Shown one piece after another: positions 34,233-42,875 of a stretch of 45,459 nt of DNA (position 1 is the first letter of the stretch; the number at the start of each line of letters is the position of its first letter). Position numbers and translations under genes: made by a program. Origin of the DNA: Anaerolineae bacterium. GTDB taxonomy: Bacteria > Chloroflexota > Anaerolineae > Aggregatilineales > Phototrophicaceae. A model generated the notes under the pieces. The model did not search any database and was not told where the DNA came from. It saw only the letters and a program-made list of their open reading frames with translations. The stretch spans positions 1-45,459 of the forward strand of contig JAJEGA010000005.1 in the NCBI GenBank assembly GCA_022820125.1, given 5' to 3'.

Positions 34233-34721
34233 ATCATAAACAAGGCGCAGCGATAAGTGAAGTCTCTAATTCTATGCCATCAAGCCCGCGTCCAACCGCG
34301 AAGAGGTGCATCCAATTCGTGGCAAAGCATAAGCGAATCCAAGCGAGCAACGATGATACCGGCCGCGTCATAGAAATGAGCAAAATAATCGGAAAGTTGC
34401 ACCGTCTAGCCGGTCGCTCGTCCACCCTTCTTACAGAATTCCAATCATCTTTAATATGAAGTAACTCCAAGTAAGTCATGCAACAAAATGAAGGAACGTC
34501 GTAGGAGCGACTCTTGAGTCGCCCACATGTACAATAGCGACATAGTGGGCGAGACAAGTCTCGCCCCTACAGATCTCGAATCAGATTAGCATCGCCCTTT
34601 TTCGCATTACTTACTTTGTTCTACTGACTATCCTGGTTCCCCTTGCAAGCCTTACCTTCCGCGACCTATCGTGGCAGAATCCGTATACTGATATGAAAGA
34701 CGTGGCAAGCGAGGAGATCTG
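34233..34721. other. 489-bp intergenic region between pheA and the Hsp20 gene
   Basis: Divergent spacer holding no credible gene. The left part (34233-34459) shows no repeat or promoter that I can support; 34460-34615 is the second copy of the 156-bp repeat; the right part has TATACT at 34684-34689, a possible -10 box of the Hsp20 gene without a clear -35. Confidence 0.7.
34460..34615 (+). repeat. 156-bp MITE-like repeat, copy 2
   Basis: Same orientation and length as the copy at 3827-3982, about nine mismatches by eye. Core 34501-34570 keeps both hairpins; one stem has a G-to-A change (GTAGGAGCG) that breaks a pair. The right end reads ATTACTTACT, the left AGTAACT, so the terminal inversion is slightly worn. 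Confidence 0.85.
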
Positions 34722-35159
34722 ATGGCAAACGAACAACGCTTCGACCCGATGAAAGAAATCCAGAATATGGGCGACCAGCTAACCAGGGAAATCGAAAAAC
34801 GCATTCGCACGCTAACCAGCAGCCAGGAAGCGCTGCGGCTGGACATGTACGAAGCCGATGGCAACCTGCATATCATTTCACAGCCGGTGGACGGGTTGCT
34901 CAAAGACAGCATCGAAATCAGCCTTGAAGCCAACATCCTCACGATCGCCGTCGAGTCGGAAGCGGAAGCCACGCCGACATCCGCGCGCTATCTCTTGCAA
35001 GAGAGACGCTTTGGACCGCTGACGCGAAGCGTCGAATTGTCGATACCGGTCAAAGGGCAGGAAGCGCGGGCAAAGGTCGACGGCGGCAACCGACTTTTGA
35101 TCACCCTGCCGGTTGACGACAGCATCTATGGCAATATCAAGGTAACGCCTGTCGACTAG
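34722..35159 (+). CDS. Small heat-shock protein (Hsp20/alpha-crystallin family)
   Basis: ATP-independent chaperone that holds unfolding proteins. The 145-residue protein has a helical N-terminal arm and an alpha-crystallin-like beta-sandwich (LRLDMYEADGNLHIISQPVDG, IEISLEANILTIAVES, LLQERRFGPLTRSVELSIPV, ARAKVDGGNRLLITLPV). The usual A-x-x-x-n-G-v-L motif is seen as AKVDGGNRLLITLP. The C-terminal I-x-I/V tail is not obvious. GAGGAG precedes ATG. Confidence 0.85.
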   Translation: MANEQRFDPMKEIQNMGDQLTREIEKRIRTLTSSQEALRLDMYEADGNLHIISQPVDGLLKDSIEISLEANILTIAVESEAEATPTSARYLLQERRFGPLTRSVELSIPVKGQEARAKVDGGNRLLITLPVDDSIYGNIKVTPVD

Positions 35160-35207
35160 CCCATCGCGCAAGCGCCGGCTTCTTGTTTTCGCAGTCAATT
35201 CCGGGGT

Positions 35208-36251
35208 TCAGTTGCGATCCATAAATCGGGACTGCGCGGAATTGGCGATGAGGTCAAAGTTCCGCAGCATGGTTTCTTTGCGCTCCGGTTCAAGATAGGA
35301 CAACTCAATCGAGCGCCGCGCCATCTGGATTAAAGCCTCCGGAGCGATGCCGTGGTCCGAATGCGCCGATTCATACTCGTCAAGCAGCGTACTCCGGTAA
35401 AGCGACGGCATATCACACGATAAAACCAGCGCCGCATTGTGGTCCAAAAGGCGCTTCACCGGTATATCCGCATGCGTCTCGCCCTCTCCAAAAGCCAAGG
35501 CGCGCTTGATCGAATTCACCAGCGGGAGGCTCTCCCCCGCCACCTCGCCGAGCAGCGCATCATCGTCGGCGACGCGCCAGCAATTGACCAATCGTTTTGG
35601 CTGAAGCGCTTCCAAAGCCTCGCGAATGCCGTCGGCGCCGGAGCTGTCGCCAGCGCTCACCGCCGTGTGCAATTCTTTCTTCTGCGCCATGGCGAATGCG
35701 CGGCGAAATTGCCCGACCGGCTGCGCGTCTTCCGGACCTGCCAGCCCCATGGCGACCACGTTGCCGCGCGTGCCGGCGCTCCTGCTCGCCCAGCGCGCGA
35801 CATCGTCCGCGGCGCGCGGGTTATCCCGCGGGATACAGAATATCCAGGACAATTCTACATTCCAGGCGCGCAAGGCTCGGTCCCGCCCATCATTGAGCGC
35901 ATCGATAAAGGTATCGAAATTCATTCGGGCGCTGCCGATAAAGTCTGACGGGACCACAGAAACTTCCGCATACCGAATATTCAGCTTGGACAAAGCCACG
36001 CCAATGTCATAGATGACAAGCGCGATGTCCTCCGGATAGATGATCCAACCGCCGGCAACCCGGGCGATCTCATCAATTCGCTGCGGGTCGGGCTCGTCGA
36101 GCATGTCCACCCAATAGGCGAAGTCTGCCAATTGCGCCGGTACGCCATTCTGATTGGCGATTAGCAAGAGGCTCTCTTTGCGCAAGGCGCCGGTCAGTTG
36201 AAGGTTTAGCTCAACTTTGGGCAGCGCCGCGATCAATTCCCGAAAAGCCAT
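35208..36251 (-). CDS. Adenosine-deaminase-like protein lacking the catalytic residues (pseudoenzyme)
   Basis: The 347-residue protein follows the adenosine/AMP deaminase fold throughout: LPKVELNLQLTGALRKESLL (deaminases: ELHxHLxG), VALSKLNIRYAEVSV, SWIFCIPR, VVAMGLAGPE, LHTAVSAGDSSGADGIREAL (TVHAGE), KRLVNC (RLGHG), VLSCDMPSLYRSTLLDEY (LNTDDP). The zinc ligands His-x-His are N16 and Q18, the third His is Ser, the catalytic Glu is Asp, the catalytic His is lost, and only one of two Asp remains. It therefore should not bind zinc or deaminate. ATG at 36251 is chosen at the family start. It lies 95 bp downstream of pyrG on the same strand. Confidence 0.82.
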   Translation of the reverse strand: MAFRELIAALPKVELNLQLTGALRKESLLLIANQNGVPAQLADFAYWVDMLDEPDPQRIDEIARVAGGWIIYPEDIALVIYDIGVALSKLNIRYAEVSVVPSDFIGSARMNFDTFIDALNDGRDRALRAWNVELSWIFCIPRDNPRAADDVARWASRSAGTRGNVVAMGLAGPEDAQPVGQFRRAFAMAQKKELHTAVSAGDSSGADGIREALEALQPKRLVNCWRVADDDALLGEVAGESLPLVNSIKRALAFGEGETHADIPVKRLLDHNAALVLSCDMPSLYRSTLLDEYESAHSDHGIAPEALIQMARRSIELSYLEPERKETMLRNFDLIANSAQSRFMDRN

Positions 36252-36346
36252 AATTGATTCCATTTCTGCCGAGCATTGGCGGATACTGTCTCCGTGACGC
36301 GGCTTTGCCGGCGTCAATCTGAAACAGCCATAAGCGCGGAACCCGC

Positions 36347-38017
36347 TCAGCTCTGGTCCATGCCTATGCTTGACTGCGTTCGCAAGCGGCCAAGCTCATC
36401 GCGGTATTCAGCGGAGGCTTGAATCAACGCCGAAAACAGTGGGTGCGGTCGGTTTGGTCGGCTCAAAAACTCTGGATGAAACTGACAGCCAAGCATAAAG
36501 GGATGATCTTCCAGTTCGGCAATTTCCACCAGAATGCCGTCCGGGCTCAAACCGCTGAAACAAACGCCGTCAGCCGCGAATAGCGCGCGGTACTCGTTGT
36601 TGAATTCGAAGCGGTGGCGATGACGCTCCAATATCTCGCCGCGCCCATACGCTTGGGAAGCCAATGAATTGGGCTTTATCAAGCAGGGGTATTCACCGAG
36701 CCGCTGCGTGCCGCCCATGTCGGTAATCGCGCGCTGCTCCAACATTAGATCAATCACCGGATGCGGTGTATTCACATCAAATTCTGTGCTATTCGCATCG
36801 TCCAGCCCCAGCGCGTTGCGCGCATATTCAATGCACATGACCTGCATGCCCAGGCATAGACCTAGATATGGCACTTTATTCTCGCGCGCATACTTGGCGG
36901 CGATGATCTTGCCTTCAATGCCCCGGTAGCCAAATCCGCTTCCCACAATAATCCCGTCGAGCTCGTCAAGCTCGCCGAGGCCTTTGCCTTTTTCCAGCTC
37001 GCCGGAGTGAATCCAGCGAATCTCGACATCCTGATTCTGCTGGACGCCCGCGTGAACGATCGCCTCCTTCACCGACATATAGGCATCGTGCAGCTCCACA
37101 TATTTGCCGACGATAGCAATGCGGAGCTTGTCCTGCGCTGATCGGCATTTGCTCACAATCTCCCGCCATTCGGAAAGATCAGGCGCAGCCGCTTCGAGCC
37201 GCAGTCTTTCGAGTATGAATTCACCCAAGCCCGTTTCTTCGATCATCAGCGGCACGGCATAAATGTTGTCAGCCGTTTCCAGCGGAATCACGGCGTTTTC
37301 GTCCACATCGCAGAAGAGCGCGATCTTGCTGATGATATCTTTGTTAACCGGGTGATCGGTGCGCGCGATGATCACATTCGGCTGGATGCCGATGCCGCGC
37401 AGTTCGCGGACGCTGTGCTGCGTCGGCTTCGTTTTCAATTCGTCGGTGGCGCCAATATGCGGCAGAAAAGTGACATGGACGCAAAGCGTGTCGCGCCGTT
37501 TCAATTCGGTGCGCAATTGACGCAGCGCTTCGAGGAATGGCAGGCTCTCAATATCGCCCGCGGTTCCGCCGACCTCGACGATAACCACATCCGCGTCCGT
37601 CTGTTTGCCCACCAATTTGATGCAGCGCTTGATCTCATTGGTGATATGCGGGACCACTTGAATCGTGCCCCCGAGATAATCGCCTTTTCGTTCTTTCTCG
37701 ATGACCGTGAGATATACTTGACCGGCGGTGACATTGGAGAGGCGGCTCACATTTTCGTCAACGAAGCGCTCGTAGTGTCCCAAGTCCAAATCGGTCTCGG
37801 CGCCGTCAGAGGTGACAAATACTTCGCCATGCTGATACGGGCTCATCGTGCCCGGATCAACATTGAGATAGGGATCAAGCTTCTGTATGGCGACTTTAAG
37901 GCCCCGCGCCTTGAGGATGCGCCCGATTGCGGCGACTGTAAGCCCTTTGCCAACGGAACTTACCACGCCACCGGTGCAAAAAATGTATTTGGGTATCCTG
38001 TTCACCTGTCCGACCAT
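36347..38017 (-). CDS. pyrG: CTP synthase
   Basis: Makes CTP from UTP, ATP and glutamine. The 556-residue protein has the synthetase domain (YIFCTGGVVSSVGKGLTVAAIG, KLDPYLNVDPGTMSPYQHGEVFV, DGAETDLDLGHYERF) and a class I glutamine amidotransferase domain with nucleophile C388 in YLGLCLGMQ and HPE in CQFHPEF. ATG at 38017 is taken; a TTG at 38029 with four more residues is an alternative. It follows the Roadblock gene by 70 bp and precedes the deaminase-like gene by 95 bp, all on the minus strand. Confidence 0.97.
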   Translation of the reverse strand: MVGQVNRIPKYIFCTGGVVSSVGKGLTVAAIGRILKARGLKVAIQKLDPYLNVDPGTMSPYQHGEVFVTSDGAETDLDLGHYERFVDENVSRLSNVTAGQVYLTVIEKERKGDYLGGTIQVVPHITNEIKRCIKLVGKQTDADVVIVEVGGTAGDIESLPFLEALRQLRTELKRRDTLCVHVTFLPHIGATDELKTKPTQHSVRELRGIGIQPNVIIARTDHPVNKDIISKIALFCDVDENAVIPLETADNIYAVPLMIEETGLGEFILERLRLEAAAPDLSEWREIVSKCRSAQDKLRIAIVGKYVELHDAYMSVKEAIVHAGVQQNQDVEIRWIHSGELEKGKGLGELDELDGIIVGSGFGYRGIEGKIIAAKYARENKVPYLGLCLGMQVMCIEYARNALGLDDANSTEFDVNTPHPVIDLMLEQRAITDMGGTQRLGEYPCLIKPNSLASQAYGRGEILERHRHRFEFNNEYRALFAADGVCFSGLSPDGILVEIAELEDHPFMLGCQFHPEFLSRPNRPHPLFSALIQASAEYRDELGRLRTQSSIGMDQS

Positions 38018-38087
38018 TCTCCATACCAATTGGACGAGCGATCAACTTATCCCGGCTAGCCAACGTCGAATATGATGCCGAGCCGCC

Positions 38088-38459
38088 TCAAAGCCACTGG
38101 CGCAAATCCTCAAGCGCCCGCTGCATATCCAGGAATACCAAACCCAGTTTCGCCTCATCGCTGACAAGCGCCGTCAGCACTGCGTTTTCGTTCACTGCCA
38201 TCAGCAGCACAATGCCCAAGTCGCCCTTGATGTAAACTTGGCTCAGCTTGCCACGCTTCAGGTCATGCGCGATTCGCTCGCCTAAAGCCAGCATCGCCGC
38301 CGACATCGCCGCCAGCAGATCATCGCTCAAGGCTTCTGGCGCGCGCGCGGAAATCATTAGACCCTCAACACTGACAACCGCCGCTCCCTCCAGCCCGGGC
38401 GTCAGCGACTCCAAGGCGCTAAGCCGCTCTGAGATTATCTCGGCTTTGGACCCGTTCAT
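38088..38459 (-). CDS. Roadblock/LC7 domain protein (MglB-like)
   Basis: A 123-residue single-domain protein of the Roadblock/LC7 fold, dimeric regulators of small Ras-like GTPases (e.g. MglB for MglA). Typical pattern: ESLTPGLEGAAVVSVEGLMISA, LAAMSAAMLALGERIAHDL, GKLSQVYIKGDLGIVLLMAVNENAVLTALV. No GTPase gene is near, so the partner lies elsewhere. ATG 38459 has GGAG just upstream; GTG at 38486 is an alternative. The promoter lies in the 292-bp divergent gap with moxR. Confidence 0.85.
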   Translation of the reverse strand: MNGSKAEIISERLSALESLTPGLEGAAVVSVEGLMISARAPEALSDDLLAAMSAAMLALGERIAHDLKRGKLSQVYIKGDLGIVLLMAVNENAVLTALVSDEAKLGLVFLDMQRALEDLRQWL

Positions 38460-38751
38460 CGGCTCCACCCGCTGCGGCAGCGCCACCTGCCAACATCAAT
38501 ACCAATATTGTACGACCACAGACTCATGATACTATCTGGTGGCGAATGCGATGCTGATTTGCTTCTGATCGAAGGATCCGGATGCGCGAAGCTGCCCAAT
38601 TGCATTTCGCTGGATTTCATTATACTGGCAACGGGCGCGACGGCAAGTTGAGGCAATGGCGAAAATCAAAGGTCGAATGCTGCCCACGTCCGAAAATCAG
38701 TGATTCCGCTATACTTGGATTAGTGAATTCGCTTAACTTGGAAATTGGAGA

Positions 38752-39750
38752 ATGAGCGAGCAGTTGCGAACGACAAGCCAAACGAGCCAGGTTCGACAGA
38801 CCGCCGCGCCGGTTAAAGAAATCGCCGAGCGCATCGCGAGCAGCGTCGGGCAAGTGATTCTAGGCAAGACCAACGAAGTTCGCTTGACGATTCTGGGCAT
38901 GTTTTGCCGCGGTCATATTCTGCTTGAGGATATACCCGGCGTTGGCAAGACGATGATGGCGAAGTCGCTGGCGCGCGCCGTCGGCTGCAGCTTCAATCGC
39001 ATCCAGTTTACGCCCGACATGCTGCCGTCCGATATCACTGGCGTCTCGATATTTAATCCCAAAACCCGTGAATTCGAATTCCGCCCCGGTCCCATCATGG
39101 CGCAGATTGTGCTGGCGGACGAGATAAACCGCGCCACACCCAAGACGCAATCCGCACTGCTGGAGGCGATGGAAGAAGGGCAGATGACAGTCGACGGCGT
39201 CACCTATCGGCTTAGCAATCCCTTTCTCATCATGGCAACGCAGAATCCAATCGAATATGAAGGCACCTTCCCTTTGCCAGAAGCGCAATTGGATCGCTTC
39301 CTCATTCGCATCCAGATGGGCTATCCGCAGCCGCAAGACGAATTGAACATCCTCGCCTCGCAGCAATACCAGCACCCCATTCAGAATTTGCAGCAGGTGG
39401 TAACCCTGAAGGAACTGCTCGCCACCCAACAGCTGATCAAGGATGTTTACGTCGCCAAAGAGGTGCAGCAATACATCATCAATTTGATCACCGCCTCGAG
39501 GCGACACGGCGATGTCTATCTCGGCAGCAGCCCGCGCGGGTCATTGGCGCTCTTCCGCACGGCGCAAGCGCGCGCCGCCATGAGCGGTCGAGACTTCGTC
39601 ATCCCTGATGATGTCAAAGCGCTGGCGGAAGTGACGCTCGCTCACCGCATCATCGTCGGTCCAGCGGCGCGCCTGAAAAATATCACCTCGCGAGCGATCG
39701 TACAGGATATCTTGCAATCGACGCCGGTTCCCGGTTCTTCCGTTCGCTAA
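38752..39750 (+). CDS. MoxR-family AAA+ ATPase
   Basis: Chaperone-like ATPase that helps mature metalloenzymes or membrane complexes, usually with DUF58 and VWA proteins. The 332-residue protein has Walker A GVGKT (63-67), [12 protein letters not shown], Walker B LADEI (121-125), [18 protein letters not shown], sensor 1 ATQNP, and LPEAQLDRF, diagnostic for MoxR. GGAGA precedes ATG. The DUF58 gene follows after 6 bp. Confidence 0.95.
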   Translation: MSEQLRTTSQTSQVRQTAAPVKEIAERIASSVGQVILGKTNEVRLTILGMFCRGHILLEDIPGVGKTMMAKSLARAVGCSFNRIQFTPDMLPSDITGVSIFNPKTREFEFRPGPIMAQIVLADEINRATPKTQSALLEAMEEGQMTVDGVTYRLSNPFLIMATQNPIEYEGTFPLPEAQLDRFLIRIQMGYPQPQDELNILASQQYQHPIQNLQQVVTLKELLATQQLIKDVYVAKEVQQYIINLITASRRHGDVYLGSSPRGSLALFRTAQARAAMSGRDFVIPDDVKALAEVTLAHRIIVGPAARLKNITSRAIVQDILQSTPVPGSSVR

Positions 39751-39756
39751 GCGCTC

Positions 39757-41010
39757 ATGCCCAGCCGCCGAAACGCGTTGTACATCTTGGCGATTTTCAG
39801 CCTCTTGGCTGGCTTATTCACTGGTCGGGCGGATATCTTCATTATCGCCTACTTGATCGCGGCGCTGCTTATCCTATCGCTTCTATGGACTTGGCTGTCG
39901 CTTCGCGGGATCGCGCTGCGGCGAACCACGCGCACGCGCCGTTCACAGGTCGGGCGCGTCTTTCAGGAGTCCTTTGGCGTCCGCAAAACCGGCGTCCTCC
40001 CCAAGCTGTGGCTCGAGATCCGCGATCATTCGACCCTGCCCGGTCATCATGCCAGCCACGTCGTGCCCACGCTTCTTCGCAACCGCGAATATACCTGGGA
40101 TGTCGAGACTGTATGCGCCCTCCGCGGCGAATTTCAGTTAGGGCCGATGACGGTCGTCGGCGGCGATCCCTTTGGCTTGTTCCACTCGCCGCGACGCGTT
40201 GGCGCCACCGATCGCCTGATCGTCTATCCGATGACCGTAGAAATCAATCGCGTGATTCTGCCGGTCGGATTCCTGACCGGCGGCGACGCCCAGCGGCAGC
40301 TGACCCACCAGATCACCACCAACGCCAGCAGCATCCGCGATTATGTCTCGGGCGACAGCATGAACCGCATCCATTGGCGCTCGACCGCGCGCACCGGCAA
40401 TATTATGGTGAAGGAGTTTGAACTGGATCCGCTGGTGGATATCTGGCTGCTCAACGACTTTTCGGCCGAATCGCTCTGCGAAGACCCGAGAATCCGCCGC
40501 GCCGGCCGCGCAGGCGGCATCCTTCCCGGTTCCAGCGGGATCCCGCCGTCGACCGAGGAGTATGGCGTCGTCATCGCCGCATCGCTGGCCAAGCATTTCG
40601 TCGACGATGAGCGCGTGGTCGGTTACGCCGCCTATATGCCCTATCGCCAAGTATTCCAGCCCGAGCGCGGCAACCGACAGCTTACCCGCATCCTCGAGGC
40701 GCTGGCATCAGCCCGCAGCGCTTCAAGCCATCGGTTGAAAGATGCGCTTTCATTGGAGACGCATCTGTTCACCCGGGGCTCGACGCTGATGATCATCACA
40801 TCATCGGCGGATCAGGGCTGGATCAGCGAAGCGCAAGTCTTGCAGCGCCGCGGCATCCGGCTCATCTGTGTATATATCGATCCTCAAACGTTCAGCGAGG
40901 GGCAAGATTCAGCCGCCATCCGCGGCCTGCTGCAGCTGGCGAAGATCCCAACGATCGTCATCAGCAAGGATGATGACCTGGCGGCGGCTTTGGAGCAGCG
41001 GCCCGTTTAA
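39757..41010 (+). CDS. DUF58 domain membrane protein
   Basis: The 417-residue protein has two N-terminal membrane segments (residues 7-45) followed by the DUF58 domain with the signature SIRDYVSGDSMNRIHWRSTARTGNIMVKEFE and a VWA-like C-terminal half. DUF58 proteins are the standard partner of MoxR. No transglutaminase-like or VWA gene follows, so the operon is shorter than in many genomes. Confidence 0.92.
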   Translation: MPSRRNALYILAIFSLLAGLFTGRADIFIIAYLIAALLILSLLWTWLSLRGIALRRTTRTRRSQVGRVFQESFGVRKTGVLPKLWLEIRDHSTLPGHHASHVVPTLLRNREYTWDVETVCALRGEFQLGPMTVVGGDPFGLFHSPRRVGATDRLIVYPMTVEINRVILPVGFLTGGDAQRQLTHQITTNASSIRDYVSGDSMNRIHWRSTARTGNIMVKEFELDPLVDIWLLNDFSAESLCEDPRIRRAGRAGGILPGSSGIPPSTEEYGVVIAASLAKHFVDDERVVGYAAYMPYRQVFQPERGNRQLTRILEALASARSASSHRLKDALSLETHLFTRGSTLMIITSSADQGWISEAQVLQRRGIRLICVYIDPQTFSEGQDSAAIRGLLQLAKIPTIVISKDDDLAAALEQRPV

Positions 41011-41036
41011 CTTACAGTACATGGGGAGGCGGAGAA

Positions 41037-42182
41037 ATGAGAAAGCATTTTGACGCGATTGTGATCGGGGCCGGCGCGATGGGGAGCGCCGCAGCCTATT
41101 ATCTCAGCAAGCGGGGCCAGCGCGTCCTCCTGTTGGAGCAGTTTGAAATCGACCACCGCAAAGGCAGCTCCTACGGTTATTCTCGCATTATCCGCTATGC
41201 CTACGATTATCCCGAATACGTCGAGCTGATGAAAGACACCTTCCCGCTCTGGTTCGCGCTGGAGCACGAGCTCGGAGAAACCTTGTATCATCGCACCGGC
41301 GGCATCAGCTTTGGACCCGCGAACGACAGGTCTTTGCAGGCGACCATCAAGGCGGTAGAAAACGGAGGCATCGACTATGAGCTGCTTTCGATAGCAGACG
41401 CGCAGGAGCGATTTCCGCAGTTCAGATTTGGGAGCGATTTCAAGGTGCTGTATCAGCCGGACAGCGGCTTTATCTCAGCGTCAAAGGCGGTGCGCGGGCA
41501 TGTCAAACTAGCGCGCCGGCTCGGTGCTGTTGTGAAAGAGGGCGCGCCGGTTGATCAGATTCAAGTCAACAGCAATAGCGTCAATCTAAGCGTGGCTGGC
41601 GACCGCTATTCCGCAGATCATCTTATCGTCACAGCCGGCTCGTGGGCGAGATCTTTGCTAAAAGAGACTGGGATTGATTTGCCGCTGACGACTTTGCGCT
41701 GCCAACTCAATTTCATGTCGCCGGCCGACTGGCGCCCCTATGAGGCTGAAGGCTGCCCGGTATGGGGCGCCCACGTAAGCGAGCGATTTCGCGAGACAGT
41801 ATACGGCATCCCGTCGCACGCTGGCTCGGGTTTCAAGATCGCCTTCCATGGCGGCGCGGCTGTGCGGCATCCGGCGGAGATCGATTATTCGCCTGACGCG
41901 GAAAACGTGGAAGCGCTGCGCCCATTTATGCAAGCGCATATTCCCGGCATCGCCCAGTCGCCGGTGAAAGAAAGCAGAATCTGCCTCTATACCCAGACGC
42001 CCGATGAGCACTTCATCGTTGATACCCATCCGGCGCATCAGCATATCGCGATTGGCGCCGGCTTCAGCGGGCATGGCTTCAAGTTCAGCACGATGATCGG
42101 CAAAATGCTTACTGATATAGCGCTTGAGGGCGCCACCAGCCACAACGACCGACTGTTCAAGATCAGCCGCTTTACAGATTGA
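41037..42182 (+). CDS. Sarcosine oxidase / N-methyl amino acid oxidase-like FAD enzyme
   Basis: Monomeric FAD oxidase of the MSOX/SolA type that demethylates N-methyl amino acids giving formaldehyde and peroxide. The 381-residue protein has VIGAGAMGSAAAYYLSKRG, SSYGYSRIIRYAY, and C316 in ICLYTQTPDEHF, equivalent to the cysteine that links covalently to FAD in MSOX, plus GAGFSGHGFKFS. GGGGAGG before ATG. Its 3' end overlaps the GNAT gene by 11 bp on the other strand. Actual substrate unknown. Confidence 0.9.
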   Translation: MRKHFDAIVIGAGAMGSAAAYYLSKRGQRVLLLEQFEIDHRKGSSYGYSRIIRYAYDYPEYVELMKDTFPLWFALEHELGETLYHRTGGISFGPANDRSLQATIKAVENGGIDYELLSIADAQERFPQFRFGSDFKVLYQPDSGFISASKAVRGHVKLARRLGAVVKEGAPVDQIQVNSNSVNLSVAGDRYSADHLIVTAGSWARSLLKETGIDLPLTTLRCQLNFMSPADWRPYEAEGCPVWGAHVSERFRETVYGIPSHAGSGFKIAFHGGAAVRHPAEIDYSPDAENVEALRPFMQAHIPGIAQSPVKESRICLYTQTPDEHFIVDTHPAHQHIAIGAGFSGHGFKFSTMIGKMLTDIALEGATSHNDRLFKISRFTD

Positions 42183-42849
42183 TCGTCCACCAGTGGTAGC
42201 AACCGACTTTACGAAACGAATTCGCTCTTAAGAGCGCGGCCGCGGCCAGCGCCTTGCTGGGTATCGCCGCGCCGATTACCGCCGCATTGCGTTGTGATGC
42301 CAGCCGATGGGCGGCGTCGATAGACTCCTGGCTTAAGCGACCTTCGAGCCAGACGCCCGCGTAGCCAAGTGTATCGACCGAAAGCAAACGCGCATCGTTT
42401 TCAGGCGCCAATCCTTGCGGGCTTTGCCTTTCGCCGACGAATAAGGCATAGCTGGCGCGCGAACAGTGGAATCCCAGACGCTGGCAGAGCTTCCGCATCG
42501 CCGCGTTCTCGGCCCGCACCAGGGCGCGAGCGTGCTGGGCGCCGCCCTCCGCTGCCGCCGCCAAAAATTCAGCCGTCAACCTGGTCCCCAAGCCCAGACC
42601 CTGCGCCTCTCGCGCGACCGCCAGCAAGTCCAGCTCGTAGCGGCGCCGCCCGATCTCATCGCGCGTGAAGAAACCATCGACGAATCCGATGACATCGTCA
42701 TCATTGATAGCGACATAGGTTCGGCCTTCGCCGAGAATCTTGCGCACTCGTGGCGACTCCGCCTCAATGGCGGCCACCTTCGCGTCCGCGGCGATTCGCG
42801 CGATTGCCCCGGCGTCTTCCGGGCTGGACAGCCTGATCAGCACAGTCAT
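42172..42849 (-). CDS. GNAT-family N-acetyltransferase
   Basis: The 225-residue protein has a GNAT domain in its first 140 residues (VLIRLSSPEDAGAIARIA, DDVIGFVDGFF, LDLLAVAREAQGLGLGTRLTAEFL, NAAMRKLCQRLGF), with the acetyl-CoA loop as QGLGLG. The remaining 85 residues look like a partial second GNAT fold. ATG 42849 has GGGGAAAA before it. It is divergent from the next gene, whose open frame starts at the same place. Substrate not predictable. Confidence 0.85.
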   Translation of the reverse strand: MTVLIRLSSPEDAGAIARIAADAKVAAIEAESPRVRKILGEGRTYVAINDDDVIGFVDGFFTRDEIGRRRYELDLLAVAREAQGLGLGTRLTAEFLAAAAEGGAQHARALVRAENAAMRKLCQRLGFHCSRASYALFVGERQSPQGLAPENDARLLSVDTLGYAGVWLEGRLSQESIDAAHRLASQRNAAVIGAAIPSKALAAAALLRANSFRKVGCYHWWTINL

Positions 42850-42875
42850 TGATTTTTCCCCGCGCGCGACAGATA

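Noticed and set aside
34422..34429. AAGGGTGG on the minus strand upstream of pheA, recalling a T-box antiterminator
   Set aside because: It lies about 190 bp from the start codon, lacks the following ACCGCG and terminator stem, and no specifier loop was found.
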